Source: Hemibagrus wyckioides (taxonomy: Eukaryota > Chordata > Actinopteri > Siluriformes > Bagridae). Taken from it: a stretch of DNA of 64,000 nt. The stretch is taken from contig NC_080734.1 of the NCBI RefSeq assembly GCF_019097595.1, forward strand, positions 13,997,392 to 14,061,391, given 5' to 3'. Below, piece by piece: positions 1-11,149 of the stretch (its first letter is position 1; every line of letters begins with the position of its first letter). Made by a program: the position numbers and the translations under genes. The notes beneath the pieces were generated by a model, which worked only from the letters and a program-made list of their open reading frames with translations, did not search any database and was not told the DNA's origin.

Positions 1-12
1 CGATTTCATATA

Positions 13-421
13 CACTATATTGCCAGGAGTTTTGGGACACCCCTCTAAATCATTGAATTCAGGTACAACTAAGGTGCTTAGTTCCAGTGAGTTCCAGTGA
101 GATCCAGTGAAAGGAACTCTTAATGCTTCAACATACTAAGACTTTTTGGACAATTTCAGTCTCAGAAAGTCCGTAAAGACATGGATGAGCAAGTTTGGTG
201 TGGAGGAACTTGACTGGCCTGAGTCCTGACCTCAACCTGATAGATCACCTTCGGGATGGATTAAAGTGGAGAAAGTTAGGAGCATGAAATTGTCCAAAAT
301 GTCTTGGTATGCTGAAGCATTAAGAGTTCCTTTCACTGGAACTAAGGGGCCAAGCCCAACCCCTGAAAAACAACAATTTAATGATTTGGAGGGGTGTCCC
401 AAAACTTTTGGTAATATAGTG
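13..421. mobile_element. Fold-back, non-autonomous Tc1/mariner derivative
   Basis: A 409 bp element is flanked by TA on both sides (11-12 and 422-423). Both ends start CACTATATT and continue into GTTTTGGGACACCCCTC, giving terminal inverted repeats. The inverted repetition continues inward: both arms (about 13-167 and 286-421, opposite strands) carry the same transposase stretch encoding PVKGTLNAS and LDNF. The middle (about 178-235) has the + strand stretch matching the E-D-L-D-W-P region just before the catalytic Glu. The result is a palindromic derivative with no intact transposase. It is related to, but has different ends from, the complete element at 55700-56947. Identification rests on the visible repeats, TA sites and protein fragments. 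Confidence 0.8.
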
Positions 422-423
422 TA

Positions 424-1984
424 ATTTATGTAACTCCTAGTGTTATACAAAACTCTCAACATCACAGAGCACAAATAAGTAGTTCATTTGAATGGCATTT
501 TGTCAAATCTAGCCACAGATGCTGGGCACTTCTGTCAGATAAAGTGGCCAACCAATGATTAAATAATCCAGCTTTAAGCTCACCTCTTGGGACGCGTGCA
601 AATCTGTCCAGATTCATATGAGAACATAAACTGGAAAGAGCTCCAAATGGATTGGCAGCTACACTGAGATTTCTGCACAGCTCAGATCTTTCAGTGCAGC
701 ACCAACAATCAGTAAATATAGCTGCTATTCTTCTATTCTACTATTATTCTATATAATTGCTATTATTCTTGCAGATACCTCGCAGAATTTTCAGTTCTCA
801 TTTTGTCAGTATTTCTATAGCAGCAGCTCTGAGAGTCATTCGGATTGCGAATGAATATAATCTAATCACAGATTTATATTAATGACCCTGCATTATTACA
901 TTAACAGCTAATTCAAATGGTAAACAACTTGTATGTAATGTACAGTCATGGACAAGGTGAAGCTTTCTGTAAGGGACTCATTTAGCATTTATTTATCAGT
1001 ATCAGTAGTACAGTTGTTTAAGTTTTCATCTTAAAAGCTTCAGAATATAGGACTCTGCGGTTTTCTAGTAAAAATGACAAGCTTCATTTTTTTGTCATAA
1101 AAGAGGAAATAATTGTCCTATAGATGCTGTAAGTGATAACAGGAACTAATTTGGTTTAGCGACGTTCTAATGGTTAAAATCTTTGGCTTGTCATTCAGTA
1201 AAAAACAAAAATAAAATAAAAATAATTGGCAAAATGTTGTGTTATAAGAAGAGTAAATGACTTTGAGATGTTATGTCATTGGGAATTAATAAACTTTGCT
1301 CAGTAATGTCCCTCAACTTCATTTTTCTTATAGCAGCATGCTGTGTAGTATTTAATACCTTACATAACATGACACAACCCATATGTTTGTTATAATGATT
1401 TAATTTTAGATATTTGATTTGAAGAAAAATTCATGTACTTTTCACTTTTACATACAAAAATAAATGAAGGAGCTATAACTGTTATTAGCATTCCAAAAAC
1501 ACAACTTACAACATCAGGACCACTGGCATCCTGCATGGGTTGTAAATTGTGCAGTGTGAAGCCACTAGATGGCCCTCATATCTAATTTTGCAGAGTGTGA
1601 ACAAATCCTGAATCACAGCTTAAACCATCATCACAGCTTAAACCATCTGGCAGAGAGGTTATTCTCTGGCATTTATTAATATTTACGGCACATAATGACA
1701 TGAAAAAGCCTCTGCAGTCTCTTTTTTAAAATATTCAATGTTTTCATGAACATCATCAACATGTGTTGATGTTTTTTTATTTATCAAAATCTGGTGATAA
1801 ACTGAACTAAAAAGTATTTAATGCATATAGGAGATATGGCTTAAGAATACATACACTCTCTCTGTAACCTGATTTGCATCTAACCCCCTTGCAGTAACCT
1901 CACATAATGGCTGTGTTTGCATATATTTTTTCTGTATTAATGCAAAGGAAAAAAAAAAAAAGATCCAGTTTGCAGAGGTAGTCC
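424..1984. other. AT-rich intergenic DNA, nothing recognised
   Basis: No coding potential, RNA gene or clear transposon is visible. The sequence is AT-rich with short homopolymer runs. A 14 bp phrase, ATCACAGCTTAAACC, is repeated in tandem near 1612-1645, a trivial local duplication. Confidence 0.5.
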
Positions 1985-2260
1985 CTGATTTTCACAGAGT
2001 GCTGATTATGCAGATGCGAAGGGGCAGCCGGCCACGTTAATGGCCAATGAAATGAGAGAGCTTTGAATTAATTCATCTAGGCATTCCTGCACATAATGCA
2101 ATCCCATGCTGAGAGTGCATGTGTGTGCTGCAGAGCTACAGTTTCTCCCTAATTTAAATGTCATTTGCATTAGGAGCATGAAGTGTTGATTGGAAGCATT
2201 CCTATTCCTATCCCTCCCTGTCTCACCCCTCCTACTCGCACTCTGATGAAGACACAAATC
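1985..2260. promoter_or_regulatory. Possible conserved non-coding element upstream of ppm1a
   Basis: This block is less AT-rich and more complex than its surroundings. It contains TTAATTCAT-type homeodomain motifs, a CCAAT sequence (about 2043) and an octamer-like TCATTTGCAT (about 2160), with no simple repeat. Such texture is typical of developmental enhancers near SIX genes. No alignment was possible, so the call is inference. The open frame across it on the minus strand has no family resemblance. Confidence 0.25.
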
Positions 2261-3474
2261 TTTGTGACCTGTTTAATGGTATGGAATTTGACAGGCCATA
2301 TTTACATCTGCAAGACATTAGAGGCTTGATAGGGAGATAGCGAGAGAAATCAGAGTAGAAAGAAATATAGAAGGGAAAGCATTCCTCTGCCATGAATTAT
2401 AGCTTTGTAAAATATTTATTGCTTCTCATGTACTGATTTCTTCTTATTTATTGACAAAAAATAAGAATAAATAAAGAAATTTCTAATACTTTTTTTACAC
2501 TATATAAACTGCCTGCCAGGCAAATTATTATTTTTTATATTATTATAAAATTTTGTTTAACAGACCAATAAATGTGAAGTACAGAGGTCCTTTTTTGAGA
2601 CTTAAAGCCTTGTGTCTAAGTCGCTCAGTGGTGTTGCTTTGCTAAATAATTACATACAAATAAAAATATAATACGAAAAATGCAATATTACTGTTTGACA
2701 TTATAAAAATCCAACTGCACAAATCTCTTATAATTATTTCATTTCAAGAGATTACAATATAATGTTAAGAATAAAATGTAAGATCCTGTTGTTTAGTAAA
2801 TTAAAATATTAAAGGAGACAGTGCCATAAAGTCAAGGTCAATAAAGGCCAAAAATTCTATGCACCCTAAATTTGTGGAGCAATATCAGTGCTGATTCTTC
2901 AGATAGTAATCTCTTTGGCATGAAGAAATATGTGTTTTTGCTGTTATGATATGATATTATCTTGCCTCTTTTAGAGTTATTCCATGCAGGCAGCGATGTC
3001 GGTTTCATCTTAATGGCAAGAATGGCAATATTAACAAAATACTTGAAGTAAATGTTATTCTGCTACTGCTGAAATCACAAAACAGAACACGAAATGTCCA
3101 GCAAAGATGTTTAGATTACACGCTAGCACCAGCTTTGGAATCAAATTTATCAACTATATGCTGTAGATTTCCCCAAGAATCCAGTTTACGCATTACACAC
3201 AATCTTTTTTGGTGGCACAGACCTATTTGAGAACCTGACAACAAACACTCAACAAATGCTCAACGGAAAGACATGCCATTAATAATTCAATAGCAGCTAA
3301 ATAAGGCATTGCTTACCAACCACAGCAGGCAGTTATTAGCCTTGGAGAGGCAATGCATGAAGCAGTCTTTTATCATGCAGAGATTTCAATGCTGGAAAAA
3401 CATTATAATATTTAATACATTCTGGCAAATGTCAGTATGATGGCACAGTGTATACAATTGTGGCACAATTATAT
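2261..3474. other. AT-rich intergenic DNA, nothing recognised
   Basis: Low-complexity AT-rich sequence with stop codons in all frames and no repeat family that I recognise. Confidence 0.4.
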
Positions 3475-3593
3475 GTCCATCAATCCATCCATTTTTCCAT
3501 CCATCCATCCATCCACTAATCCACCCATCCATTCATCCATCCATCCATCCATCCATCCAATCATCCATCTATTCATTCATTCATTCATTCATG

Positions 3594-3624
<31 letters not shown>

Positions 3625-3985
3625 TCATTCATTCATTCATTCATACATACATACATACATATACTGTATACATACATACATACATTCATTTATGCATCCA
3701 TAAGCCAAACCACACCCATTCATCCATCCATCCATCTATCCACTAATCCACCCATCCATTCATCCATCCATCTATTCATTCATGCATCCATCCATCCGTC
3801 CATTCATTCATTCATTCATTCATTCATACATACATACATACATACATATACTGTATACATACATACATACATACATACATACATTCATTCATAAGCCGAA
3901 CCACACCCATTAATCCATCCATCCATTCAATCATTTATTCATTCATTCATCAACCCATCCATCCATCCATCCAACATCTACAGTA
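3475..3985. repeat. Compound tetranucleotide satellite (TCCA/TTCA/ATAC), partly duplicated
   Basis: Arrays of TCCA, TTCA and ATAC tetranucleotides fill the block. A unit of roughly 200 bp, containing the sequence ATACTGTATACATAC and ending in a phrase around AACCACACCCATT, occurs twice in tandem (about 3500-3720 and 3721-3910) with a third partial start. The Ile/His/Pro-rich open frame across it is a by-product of the repeat, not a gene. Confidence 0.9.
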
Positions 3986-4584
3986 TAAACTCTGAGAACT
4001 CTTATTCTCCACTATTAAATTCTCAATTCTGATTGATCAGGTTTTTCTATAACACAACACTCTCAAATCTTTATATTGATTTGCTCATTCTAATACATTC
4101 TACTATTTCTATTGTTTCTATATTATATAAAGAGATAAAAAAACATTGTTGTTTCTACTTGTTGACACAGACTTGAGACACGTAACCATACTCCTCATCA
4201 TAGCAAGTGCAATATCACATTTTATAATTACAGGATAATTGGTACACTTTGTATTAGTACTGGATTCACAGCAAATCTTTTTTTTATGGCAGAAAAGCAT
4301 TAAGCATTGATTTTGTGTCAGTGCAGTGATTAAGTTGAGCAGGAAGACTCTGCTATAGTGGTGTATTTCCTTCCTGTAGCTGTTGCATCAAAAAGAAAAG
4401 CCCAAATACACTGTCTGCTTCACAAAAACATTGTGTGACACTTTGTCCCAGACATTTAGAAGCCTTACACGTGACTGACTGTCTGCAGGCCATCTCATGC
4501 TGCAGTGTGTAGGGGATGCTGGAATCACTGTTATCCATGATCATTTGTTCTCTAGGTCCTCACAGAAACAACCAGACTACAGAC

Positions 4585-4619
<35 letters not shown>

Positions 4620-5182
4620 ACATAATTTAATATCATTTAATATTATATAATATATATAAACTGGAAGGTTGCTGGTAGTTATTCATGGATTTGCTTCAAA
4701 CATATTTGTCCAGGTCATCAGAGGTGGAAGAGAAGTCAAAAACCATGCTGAGATGATAATATTATAATAATAAAAGTCTGTTGCAGTCTGGAGTCTTTTT
4801 TATTTGAAAGCTGTGCTGCTGTGGCTCAGGAGTAAAAGCTGATCATATGTGAAAGGTAGAGAGTGGGAGAGAAAGAGGTAGATAATGTATGTTTCATATA
4901 ATAGTGGAAAAGCAGCATCTTTTATGTTTCCCTTGTTTGGACATAATGCATGTAGTGTTTAAAGCAACAAGGTACTTAGCCTAAGTGCAGACCACATTAC
5001 GAGACATAATGCGGTCAGCCGGCAGACAACTGACCAGTCTTTAACATAAGATGCTTTTCATTTGGACCTCCAACCCAGGATGAATTATTTACTCCTGTAA
5101 TTTACGTAAAATTGCAACAGTCTAACTACAGGGCACAAAAGAAGACCCCTCTTAACTGTACTATACATATACATTCACTGTC
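3986..5182. other. Intergenic DNA with an AAAT microsatellite
   Basis: No gene signal. An (AAAT)n array lies at about 4583-4620. The small open frames here have no recognisable composition or motif. Confidence 0.45.
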
Positions 5183-5480
5183 TACTTTATTAGGAACACC
5201 TGGATACCTGCTCATTCAGGCATTTATCCAGTCAGTGACTTATGTGGCAGCAGCGGCACAGTGGATAAAATCAAGTCAATAGCTTTAATAAATGTTCACA
5301 AAAAAACATCAAAATGGGAGAAAAAAAGTTTACTCAGTCATTTGACCATGACATTATGGTCTGTTTTTAATATTTCTGAAAGTGCCAAACATCCTGTGAG
5401 CAGCAGTTCTTTGAGCTTGTTGATAAGAATGGTCAAGGGGGAATGGTCAGACTTGCAAACAGGAAAGCTAAAAGGCTGTA
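5183..5480 (+). mobile_element. Decayed Tc1-like element remnant
   Basis: The left end, TCTACTTTATTAGGAACACC, is the terminal sequence of a Tc1-like family common in fish genomes. Internal sequence near 5390-5480 corresponds to the early transposase coding region of that family as I recall it. The reading frame is broken and the 3' half and right end are missing. A reverse-strand relative lies at 37310-37535. Family assignment is from memory. Confidence 0.6.
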
Positions 5481-5577
5481 AAGAGACGGCATTCCAATCT
5501 TTAATTTATCTGGATTTTTCTAGATTTCATAATAATATACATAAACAAATGACAAGCAAAGATTTATCCCATGTTTA

Positions 5578-5702
5578 AAAATCCATCCATCCATTTACTG
5601 TACTGCATGTACTTGCAGAGAACCTGAAGTCTATCCCAAAGGGGACTGGGGGCACAGGGTGGGGTCACCTTGAGTGGAGGGCCAACCAATCATAGGGCAT
5701 AA

Positions 5703-5736
<34 letters not shown>

Positions 5737-5740
5737 TTCT
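5578..5740. repeat. Fish interspersed-repeat tail followed by (CA)n
   Basis: ATCCATCCATCC followed by a stretch containing CTATCCCA, GGGGCACAGGGTGGGG and AGGGCATAATCACACAC resembles a very common retrotransposon-type 3' tail in fish. A pure (CA)n array follows at 5704-5735. A related tail is at 25708-25826. The exact superfamily was not determined. Confidence 0.5.
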
Positions 5741-6112
5741 GACATACAGATTGTAATGCTGTTAGCAAATGGCTCAAAGTGGATTACTTTGGATTTTTAA
5801 ACAATAGTAACATCAATGGTCTAAATAAAACTACTCACTTGTTCACTTGGTGAAATGTTCCCTAGATGTTGTGCTATAAGTCTCAAACATAATGCTTTCA
5901 AAATTGTAATGCTTGAGTGTTGCTGGTAGATATTACAAATATTATAAGATATTCTACACCTATTCCTTGTCTTAGGATGCTTTCACATATGCAGTGTTTG
6001 TCCACTTATTTAATTATCTAGTAATTTCCTGAGCACTGGATCTAAGTTATCTCGTCCCAGGTGAGATTTCTTTAAGCTCATGTGACCAATAAAAGAAAGA
6101 GTAAGAGTAAGG

Positions 6113-6113
<1 letters not shown>

Positions 6114-6145
<32 letters not shown>

Positions 6146-6155
6146 TCTCTCTCTG
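6114..6155. repeat. (CT)n microsatellite
   Basis: An almost pure CT run that directly abuts, and appears to have replaced, the left terminal repeat of the Tc1 derivative that follows. Confidence 0.9.
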
Positions 6156-6613
6156 AGCACTGAGAGGTGAAGTGAATAACACTGATTATCTCCTCATCAT
6201 GGCACCTGTTAGTGGGTGGGATATATGATGCAGTAAGGATTTTGCACGGATTTGACAAAAGCCAAATTTTGATGGCTAGACGACTGGATCAGAGCATCTC
6301 CAAAACTGCAGCTCTTGTGGGGTGTTCCCGGTCTGCAGTGGTCAGTATCTATCAAAGGTGGTCCAAGGAAGGAACTTTGGTGAACCCGAGACAGGGTCAT
6401 GGATGGCCAAGGCTCAATGATGCACGTGAGGAGCGAGGGCTGGCTCGTGTGATCCGATCCAACAGACGAGCTACTGTAGCTCAAATTGCTGAAGAAGTTA
6501 ATGCTGAAAGGTGTCCGAATACACAGTGCATGACGGGTCAGGGCTGTTTTGGCAGCAGAAGGGGGACCAACACAATATTAGACAGGTGGTCATAATGTTA
6601 TGCCTGGTGGGTG
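6156..6613 (+). mobile_element. Internally deleted Tc1/mariner element (copy A)
   Basis: The left part carries the subterminal region and the transposase N-terminus, including [20 protein letters not shown] and the helix-turn-helix region through EEVNAE. At about 6530 it jumps to the 3' end of the transposase (ACGGGTCAGGGCTG) and the right terminal repeat, ending CATAATGTTATGCC. The catalytic core (DDE residues) is absent. The left terminal repeat is lost into the CT run; TA follows at 6614-6615. It shares its internal junction with the copy at 37624-38170. Confidence 0.8.
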
Positions 6614-6624
6614 TATCATGTGTT

Positions 6625-6656
6625 ATAGTCAAGTGTCCACAAACTTTTGGTCATGC
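6625..6656. mobile_element. Terminal fragment of another Tc1-like element
   Basis: AAGTGTCCACAAACTTTTGG followed by TCATGCAGT matches the terminal repeat of the element at 17836-18268 with a few changes. Only this end is present. Confidence 0.5.
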
Positions 6657-6754
6657 AGTAAACTACTAATAGGTGTGAAAGCAACCTGAAGGAAACCTGA
6701 CAGCACCCTTAAAACGCGGTTCCAATGACTTACCCTTAAATACGGTCTAATATT

Positions 6755-7273
6755 CCCCCTCGATGACGTCACTTTGGAAGCAGAAACAGCCTACTGACAT
6801 GGGCGACTTACATCCGGGGATCTGAGCGCGTCGCTGCGGAGATGTGCTGATGTGAGGTGGGAGTCAGCGGACAGGATCCCTCCCTCCCTCCCTCCCTCCG
6901 CGAGAGAAAAGACTAAACCGCAGCGAAATAACACACAGGTGCTAAAATGGACCTTACTGTAGACTTACCGTATTAGATTACAGTAATGCACTTTCGTATT
7001 TCTCTTTTGTTGCTATAGAAAGGGAGCTCTCTTTTTCCCAATTCCGTTCTTCCACCTATGCCATTTCGCAAGCTAGTGAGTAAGAGCGCTAACACGCTAG
7101 CCAGCTGATTAGCTAATACCTGTCTTACCGTTTACTTTTGGAGCTAGCAACTAGTGACGTTAGTTAAGCTGCTGGTTAGTCTGACCGCTGATCTGTGAGG
7201 TGTTGGCAGAGGTCATCTCTGCAGTTTTTTTGCATTTCGGCTTCACGTTCAACAAAGACCTTTAAGGAGATTG
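6755..7273 (+). promoter_or_regulatory. ppm1a: ppm1a promoter region and 5' untranslated exon
   Basis: Base composition changes here to GC- and CpG-richer sequence lacking repeats. A palindromic CRE, TGACGTCA, is at 6764-6771, followed by a (CTCC)n tract at about 6878-6899. Possible splice donors for untranslated first exons are at 6939 (CACACAG|GTGC) and, better, at 7274 (GATTG|GTGAGTAA). The coding exon begins about 440 bp downstream at acceptor 7711-7712. No TATA box is obvious, as is common for a broadly expressed gene. The start site itself cannot be fixed from sequence. Confidence 0.6.
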
Positions 7274-7718
7274 GTGAGTAACGTTAATATAACTCTTCAT
7301 GTATTAGAATAAGTCAGTCGGGTTAGCTAGCTTGAATCTCTTCTGTATTAGCATGTTGGACATCAAGGTTAATTTAGGAACAGAAAACAACCTGGCATTT
7401 TTCGATGTTTGTGGCTAACATTTATGTTTTTTTGTTTTTTTTTAATATTTCACTTGCGGTAAAAACAAAAAAAAGTTAACTAGTTAAGTTGTCAAGCCAG
7501 TAACGCAAATGTGGGCGTGGCTGTCTGACAGGTGTTTATTGTTGCTGCTGTTTTTTTTTTTTTAACTGTTTGTGTATTCCAAATAAAATCTTAATAACAC
7601 CGTTTTAGGATATTTTATATTCTGTTATCATACATCTAAGTTGTGCGAAATAGCGAAAATACCTAATTAAGTATTTCTGGTTGCGATCTTGGTTCGTTTT
7701 TGTTTAAAACAGACAAAA

Positions 7719-8576
7719 ATGGGTGCTTTCCTGGACAAGCCAAAGATGGAGAAGTTTAATGAACACGGTGAGGGAAACGGTGTGCGCTATGGCCTGAGCA
7801 GCATGCAGGGATGGCGGGTCGAGATGGAAGATGCACACACAGCGGTCATTGGCCTTCCTCATGGCCTGAACTCGTGGGCGTTTTTTGCTGTATATGATGG
7901 GCACGCCGGCTCTCAGGTGGCACGGTACTGCTGCGAACATCTGCTGGAGCACATCACCAGCAACCCTGATTTCAGAGGCGGAGGCCCAGGTGGAGGCAGT
8001 GAAGTTTCTCACCCTGAGCCATCGGTGGAGAGCGTGAAGAATGGCATTCGCACAGGTTTCCTGCAGATCGACGAGCACATGCGGGCTATGTCAGAGCGCA
8101 AGCATGGTGCCGACCGCAGTGGCTCCACGGCCGTGGGAATCATGATCTCTCCAAGCCATTTTTATTTCATCAACTGCGGTGACTCACGGGCTCTGCTAAG
8201 CCGTGGTGGTCGGGTCCATTTCTTCACTCAAGACCACAAGCCCAACAACCCTTTAGAAAAGGAAAGGATTCAGAATGCGGGCGGCGCCGTTATGATTCAG
8301 CGGGTCAACGGCTCTCTGGCCGTCTCTCGTGCTCTTGGAGATTTTGACTACAAGTGTGTGCATGGGAAAGGCCCCACAGAACAGCTGGTGTCTCCAGAGC
8401 CGGAGGTGTACGAGATCGAAAGGTCAGATGAGGATGAGTTTGTGGTATTAGCCTGTGATGGAATCTGGGATGTCATGACCAACGAAGAACTATGTGACTA
8501 CGTGCGCTCGCGGCTAGAGGTGACGGAGGACCTGGAGACAGTGTGTAACGAAATAGTGGACACCTGTTTGTACAAG
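7719..8576 (+). CDS. ppm1a: ppm1a coding exon 1: PP2C-alpha catalytic core
   Basis: This exon encodes residues 1-286 of protein phosphatase 1A (PP2C-alpha), a metal-dependent Ser/Thr phosphatase. In vertebrates the family dephosphorylates stress-kinase, Smad and AMPK-type targets in cytosol and nucleus. It starts [10 protein letters not shown], with the Gly-2 that is myristoylated in the family. PP2C motifs in order are [10 protein letters not shown] (R33, E37, D38), AVYDGHAG (D60, G61, metal ligands), [30 protein letters not shown] and ACDGIWDVM (D247, metal ligand). The ATG at 7719 is chosen because it matches the family start and lies 6 nt after a good acceptor (AAAACAG at 7712); the upstream in-frame TTG is intronic. 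The exon ends in phase 0 at [31 protein letters not shown] and DTCLYK favour PPM1A over PPM1B. A Gly-rich insertion (about residues 86-96) makes it slightly longer than human. Confidence 0.95.
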
Positions 8577-8731
8577 GTATGGCCTGACAGATAAAGTTGC
8601 TAAGTAGTTTCAGGTCCGATAGATGTATTAAAAAAATGAGCATGTCATTTCGATCAGTAAACAGTGAGTCAGTGTGTATAGTTGGCATTGCGTGACTGTT
8701 TCCTTGTCCTTCTCTCTCTGTTTACGAACAG

Positions 8732-8878
8732 GGTAGCCGTGACAACATGAGCGTGGTACTGGTATGTTTTCCAGGTGCACCCAAGATCAATCCAGAAGCT
8801 GTGAAAAGAGAAGCAGAGCTGGATAAGTACTTGCAGAACAAAGTAGAAGGTGGAGCATCTAAAAAGGCTAATAAATAA
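8732..8878 (+). CDS. ppm1a: ppm1a coding exon 2, with read-through short isoform
   Basis: The acceptor ACGAACAG is at 8724-8731. The exon opens [13 protein letters not shown], which holds the last PP2C metal ligand (D290), and continues through [11 protein letters not shown]. Splicing at GTAGAAG|GTGGAG (exon end 8849, phase 1) joins in frame to the exon at 13446. If the intron is not removed, translation continues as GGASKKANK and stops at TAA 8876-8878, giving a 334-aa protein. As I recall, mammalian PPM1A has a short alpha-2 isoform that diverges at this same point, so read-through is probably a real alternative end. The weak donor (GTGGAG) fits inefficient splicing. Confidence 0.9.
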   Translation, partial: GSRDNMSVVLVCFPGAPKINPEAVKREAELDKYLQNKVEGGASKKANK

Positions 8879-11096
8879 GATATATTACAACCTCGAACAT
8901 TAAAACTCATATAGGAGTTTTAGCAGTTTCTACCCTTAATGCCGGTCAGTTGATGTCTTTAAAGACCCAGATGTGTTTTATTATGTAATATGCCATAATG
9001 TGGTATCCCAAAAAGTGCCATAGAACCAAGGTCATTGTAAGATGATCTCCACATTGTGATACTTTTCGAAGCCCAACTCTGACGATTCAGTTGAGAATAA
9101 AAAACCTTTGATAACTTTGTGCCAAAGGCATTCCCACAGTTTGAATCTGTATTCCTGACAAAATGATTGTGTGTAGTGCAATTAGATGTTGATTGGCTTC
9201 CTCCAGGGTTCACCATGACTCTTCACTGAGACAGTCCAGTCATATAACAGGGCTTCGGAAAGCTGACTCGACTTCTAGCTCCATACTTACCTATAAAAGC
9301 TGCTATGTTTAGAGGTGTCTAATATAGAAAACAAACCAAAATTCAGATCCACATTATTTTGTGGTAGCTATATGTTTGAGAAATGACAAACTGCGTAGTG
9401 TAGTGATACATTTTGTTCGTGTTTCGCGTACTCCGATGGCCTTACAATGTGACATTCAGATTCTCTTGTGTAAGCACGTCTTTGAGTTTGGCACCATCTT
9501 TATTCGCACTTTCCTGAGTTGATGTGCTGAATGAATGAAACGAAAATGTTAAGAGATTTATCGCTGTAGCATTACTGAATTATTACAGACACAGAATGAT
9601 GCGTCAGGTTCAGGGGTGCATTTTTTTGTGCATCTGTAGCTGTGATTGCTTTGGGTTGCCTTGATACTCCTTTTCTGCATGATTCTGGTTTCTGCCTGTA
9701 ACAAGGAATGCCGTTGCCTTATCGCTAGTTGTCAGAACTAACTAGCTGGCTCGAGAGTTAAGCTATTTCACAATAGTCCATGGGCATGTACAATACCAGT
9801 AGCATGATTTTAAAGCATTCCTGCATGCGAAGCAGAAGACGTTTCCCTAAAAAACATTAAGCAGGGGACTGCTCTTGATAAGACCCGAGTTGTGTTAAAT
9901 TAGCCTGAAAGAACTTTCTGAATGATGTACTATTCCTATATTTATTTTACCATTTCTTAGACCAGAGCAGAACACAGTATTTAATAAACTGCTATAAGAA
10001 TAGCTCATCTGTTTACTAATTAATCCAGCAATGCCGACATTTTATCAACACAAGTTTTGCTCATTATTCTATACAGCTTTACAACAACAAAAAGTTTATT
10101 TCTGGAAATTCATAATTATAGCTTTTCTATACAGGTGACACAACCATTTAATGCAAATGTTGAGATGACCATATCATGACTTTAACCACACAAATGTGAT
10201 ATGCTCTCCTAGTTTCTCGAAGAACATACAAAGAAATCGTGGTTCGATGTGTATTACCATGTGATATTTGGTAGCACCTGCCCAAAAATACAGTGTTTGC
10301 AGGTAGATCTAAAACTACAGCTTTATTACTTTTGTTATTGCTAGTATTATTAATATTAACATAATAATAATAACAGTATCGATAAAAGTAAGGATCTTCG
10401 TGCACTCCCTCTCTGTTAGTTAATTGGACTGAGTGGAATGTGAATGAAGTGAAGGACAGAAGTGTGCCATCTCTCAGTATTTCACATTAACGTTGCTTAG
10501 ACTGGCTTGTGCCTCTGATTGTTTGTTTTTTTTCCCCCCCATTCTTTCACTTTTTCGTAACTTGAAGCATGTGTTATTCACTTATTCGGTTCTGTTATTC
10601 AGGTTATTCAGTTTGAGGTTGTTGTTTTTTTTCTCCTTCCGTTAAGACCGTGTCTGTTATGGTTAACATTCGAGAATCAGACATTATTTATTCACTCTTC
10701 CGGCTCGTATGATAATGTGTCGTGTGGAATTATGTGTGGAGGTGTGTCTGGAATTATTATATGAGTTTGTAGCATATAGCAAAATAGTGCACTAATACTT
10801 ACGTGAGAAAACAAGGATTTTACATTCATTTACACACACACACACACACACACACAAATAGTACTAGTTAATACAAAAGCAGGTACTAGTAGCTTGACTA
10901 AAACAAATGGTGATATTCACCTCCTTTGATTTCCACTCTAGGGCAGTTGTTCCTTTCGTGGAAGTGTGCTAAGTAGGAGACTAGCATTACCTGACACGTT
11001 ACAGATAGCAGGTCTCTAATAACTGGAAGTGCAGTCGGAAAACTCATATTTGTTGAGTGTGTGTACAATCAGATTTGATTATGATTTCAATTTCTT

Positions 11097-11149
11097 CTTT
11101 GGCATAAGAGACAAATGACTCTTCAGCTCTTCTGTCTCTTATGCCAAAG
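11097..11149. repeat. Perfect 17 bp inverted repeat (hairpin) in the putative 3'UTR
   Basis: CTTTGGCATAAGAGACA (11097-11113) is exactly complementary to 11133-11149, with a 19 nt loop. It would fold into a stable RNA stem within the putative ppm1a 3'UTR. No transposon ends are seen around it. Confidence 0.85.

Noticed and set aside
3437..3703. Ile/His/Pro-rich 88-aa open frame
   Set aside because: A translation of the tetranucleotide satellite.
7689..7718. In-frame extension upstream of the ppm1a ATG starting at a TTG
   Set aside because: It lies before the splice acceptor AAAACAG (ending 7712), so it is intronic, and the conserved start is MGAFLDKP at 7719.
7704..8078. 124-aa open frame antisense to ppm1a
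   Set aside because: A shadow of the conserved ppm1a exon with no family resemblance of its own.
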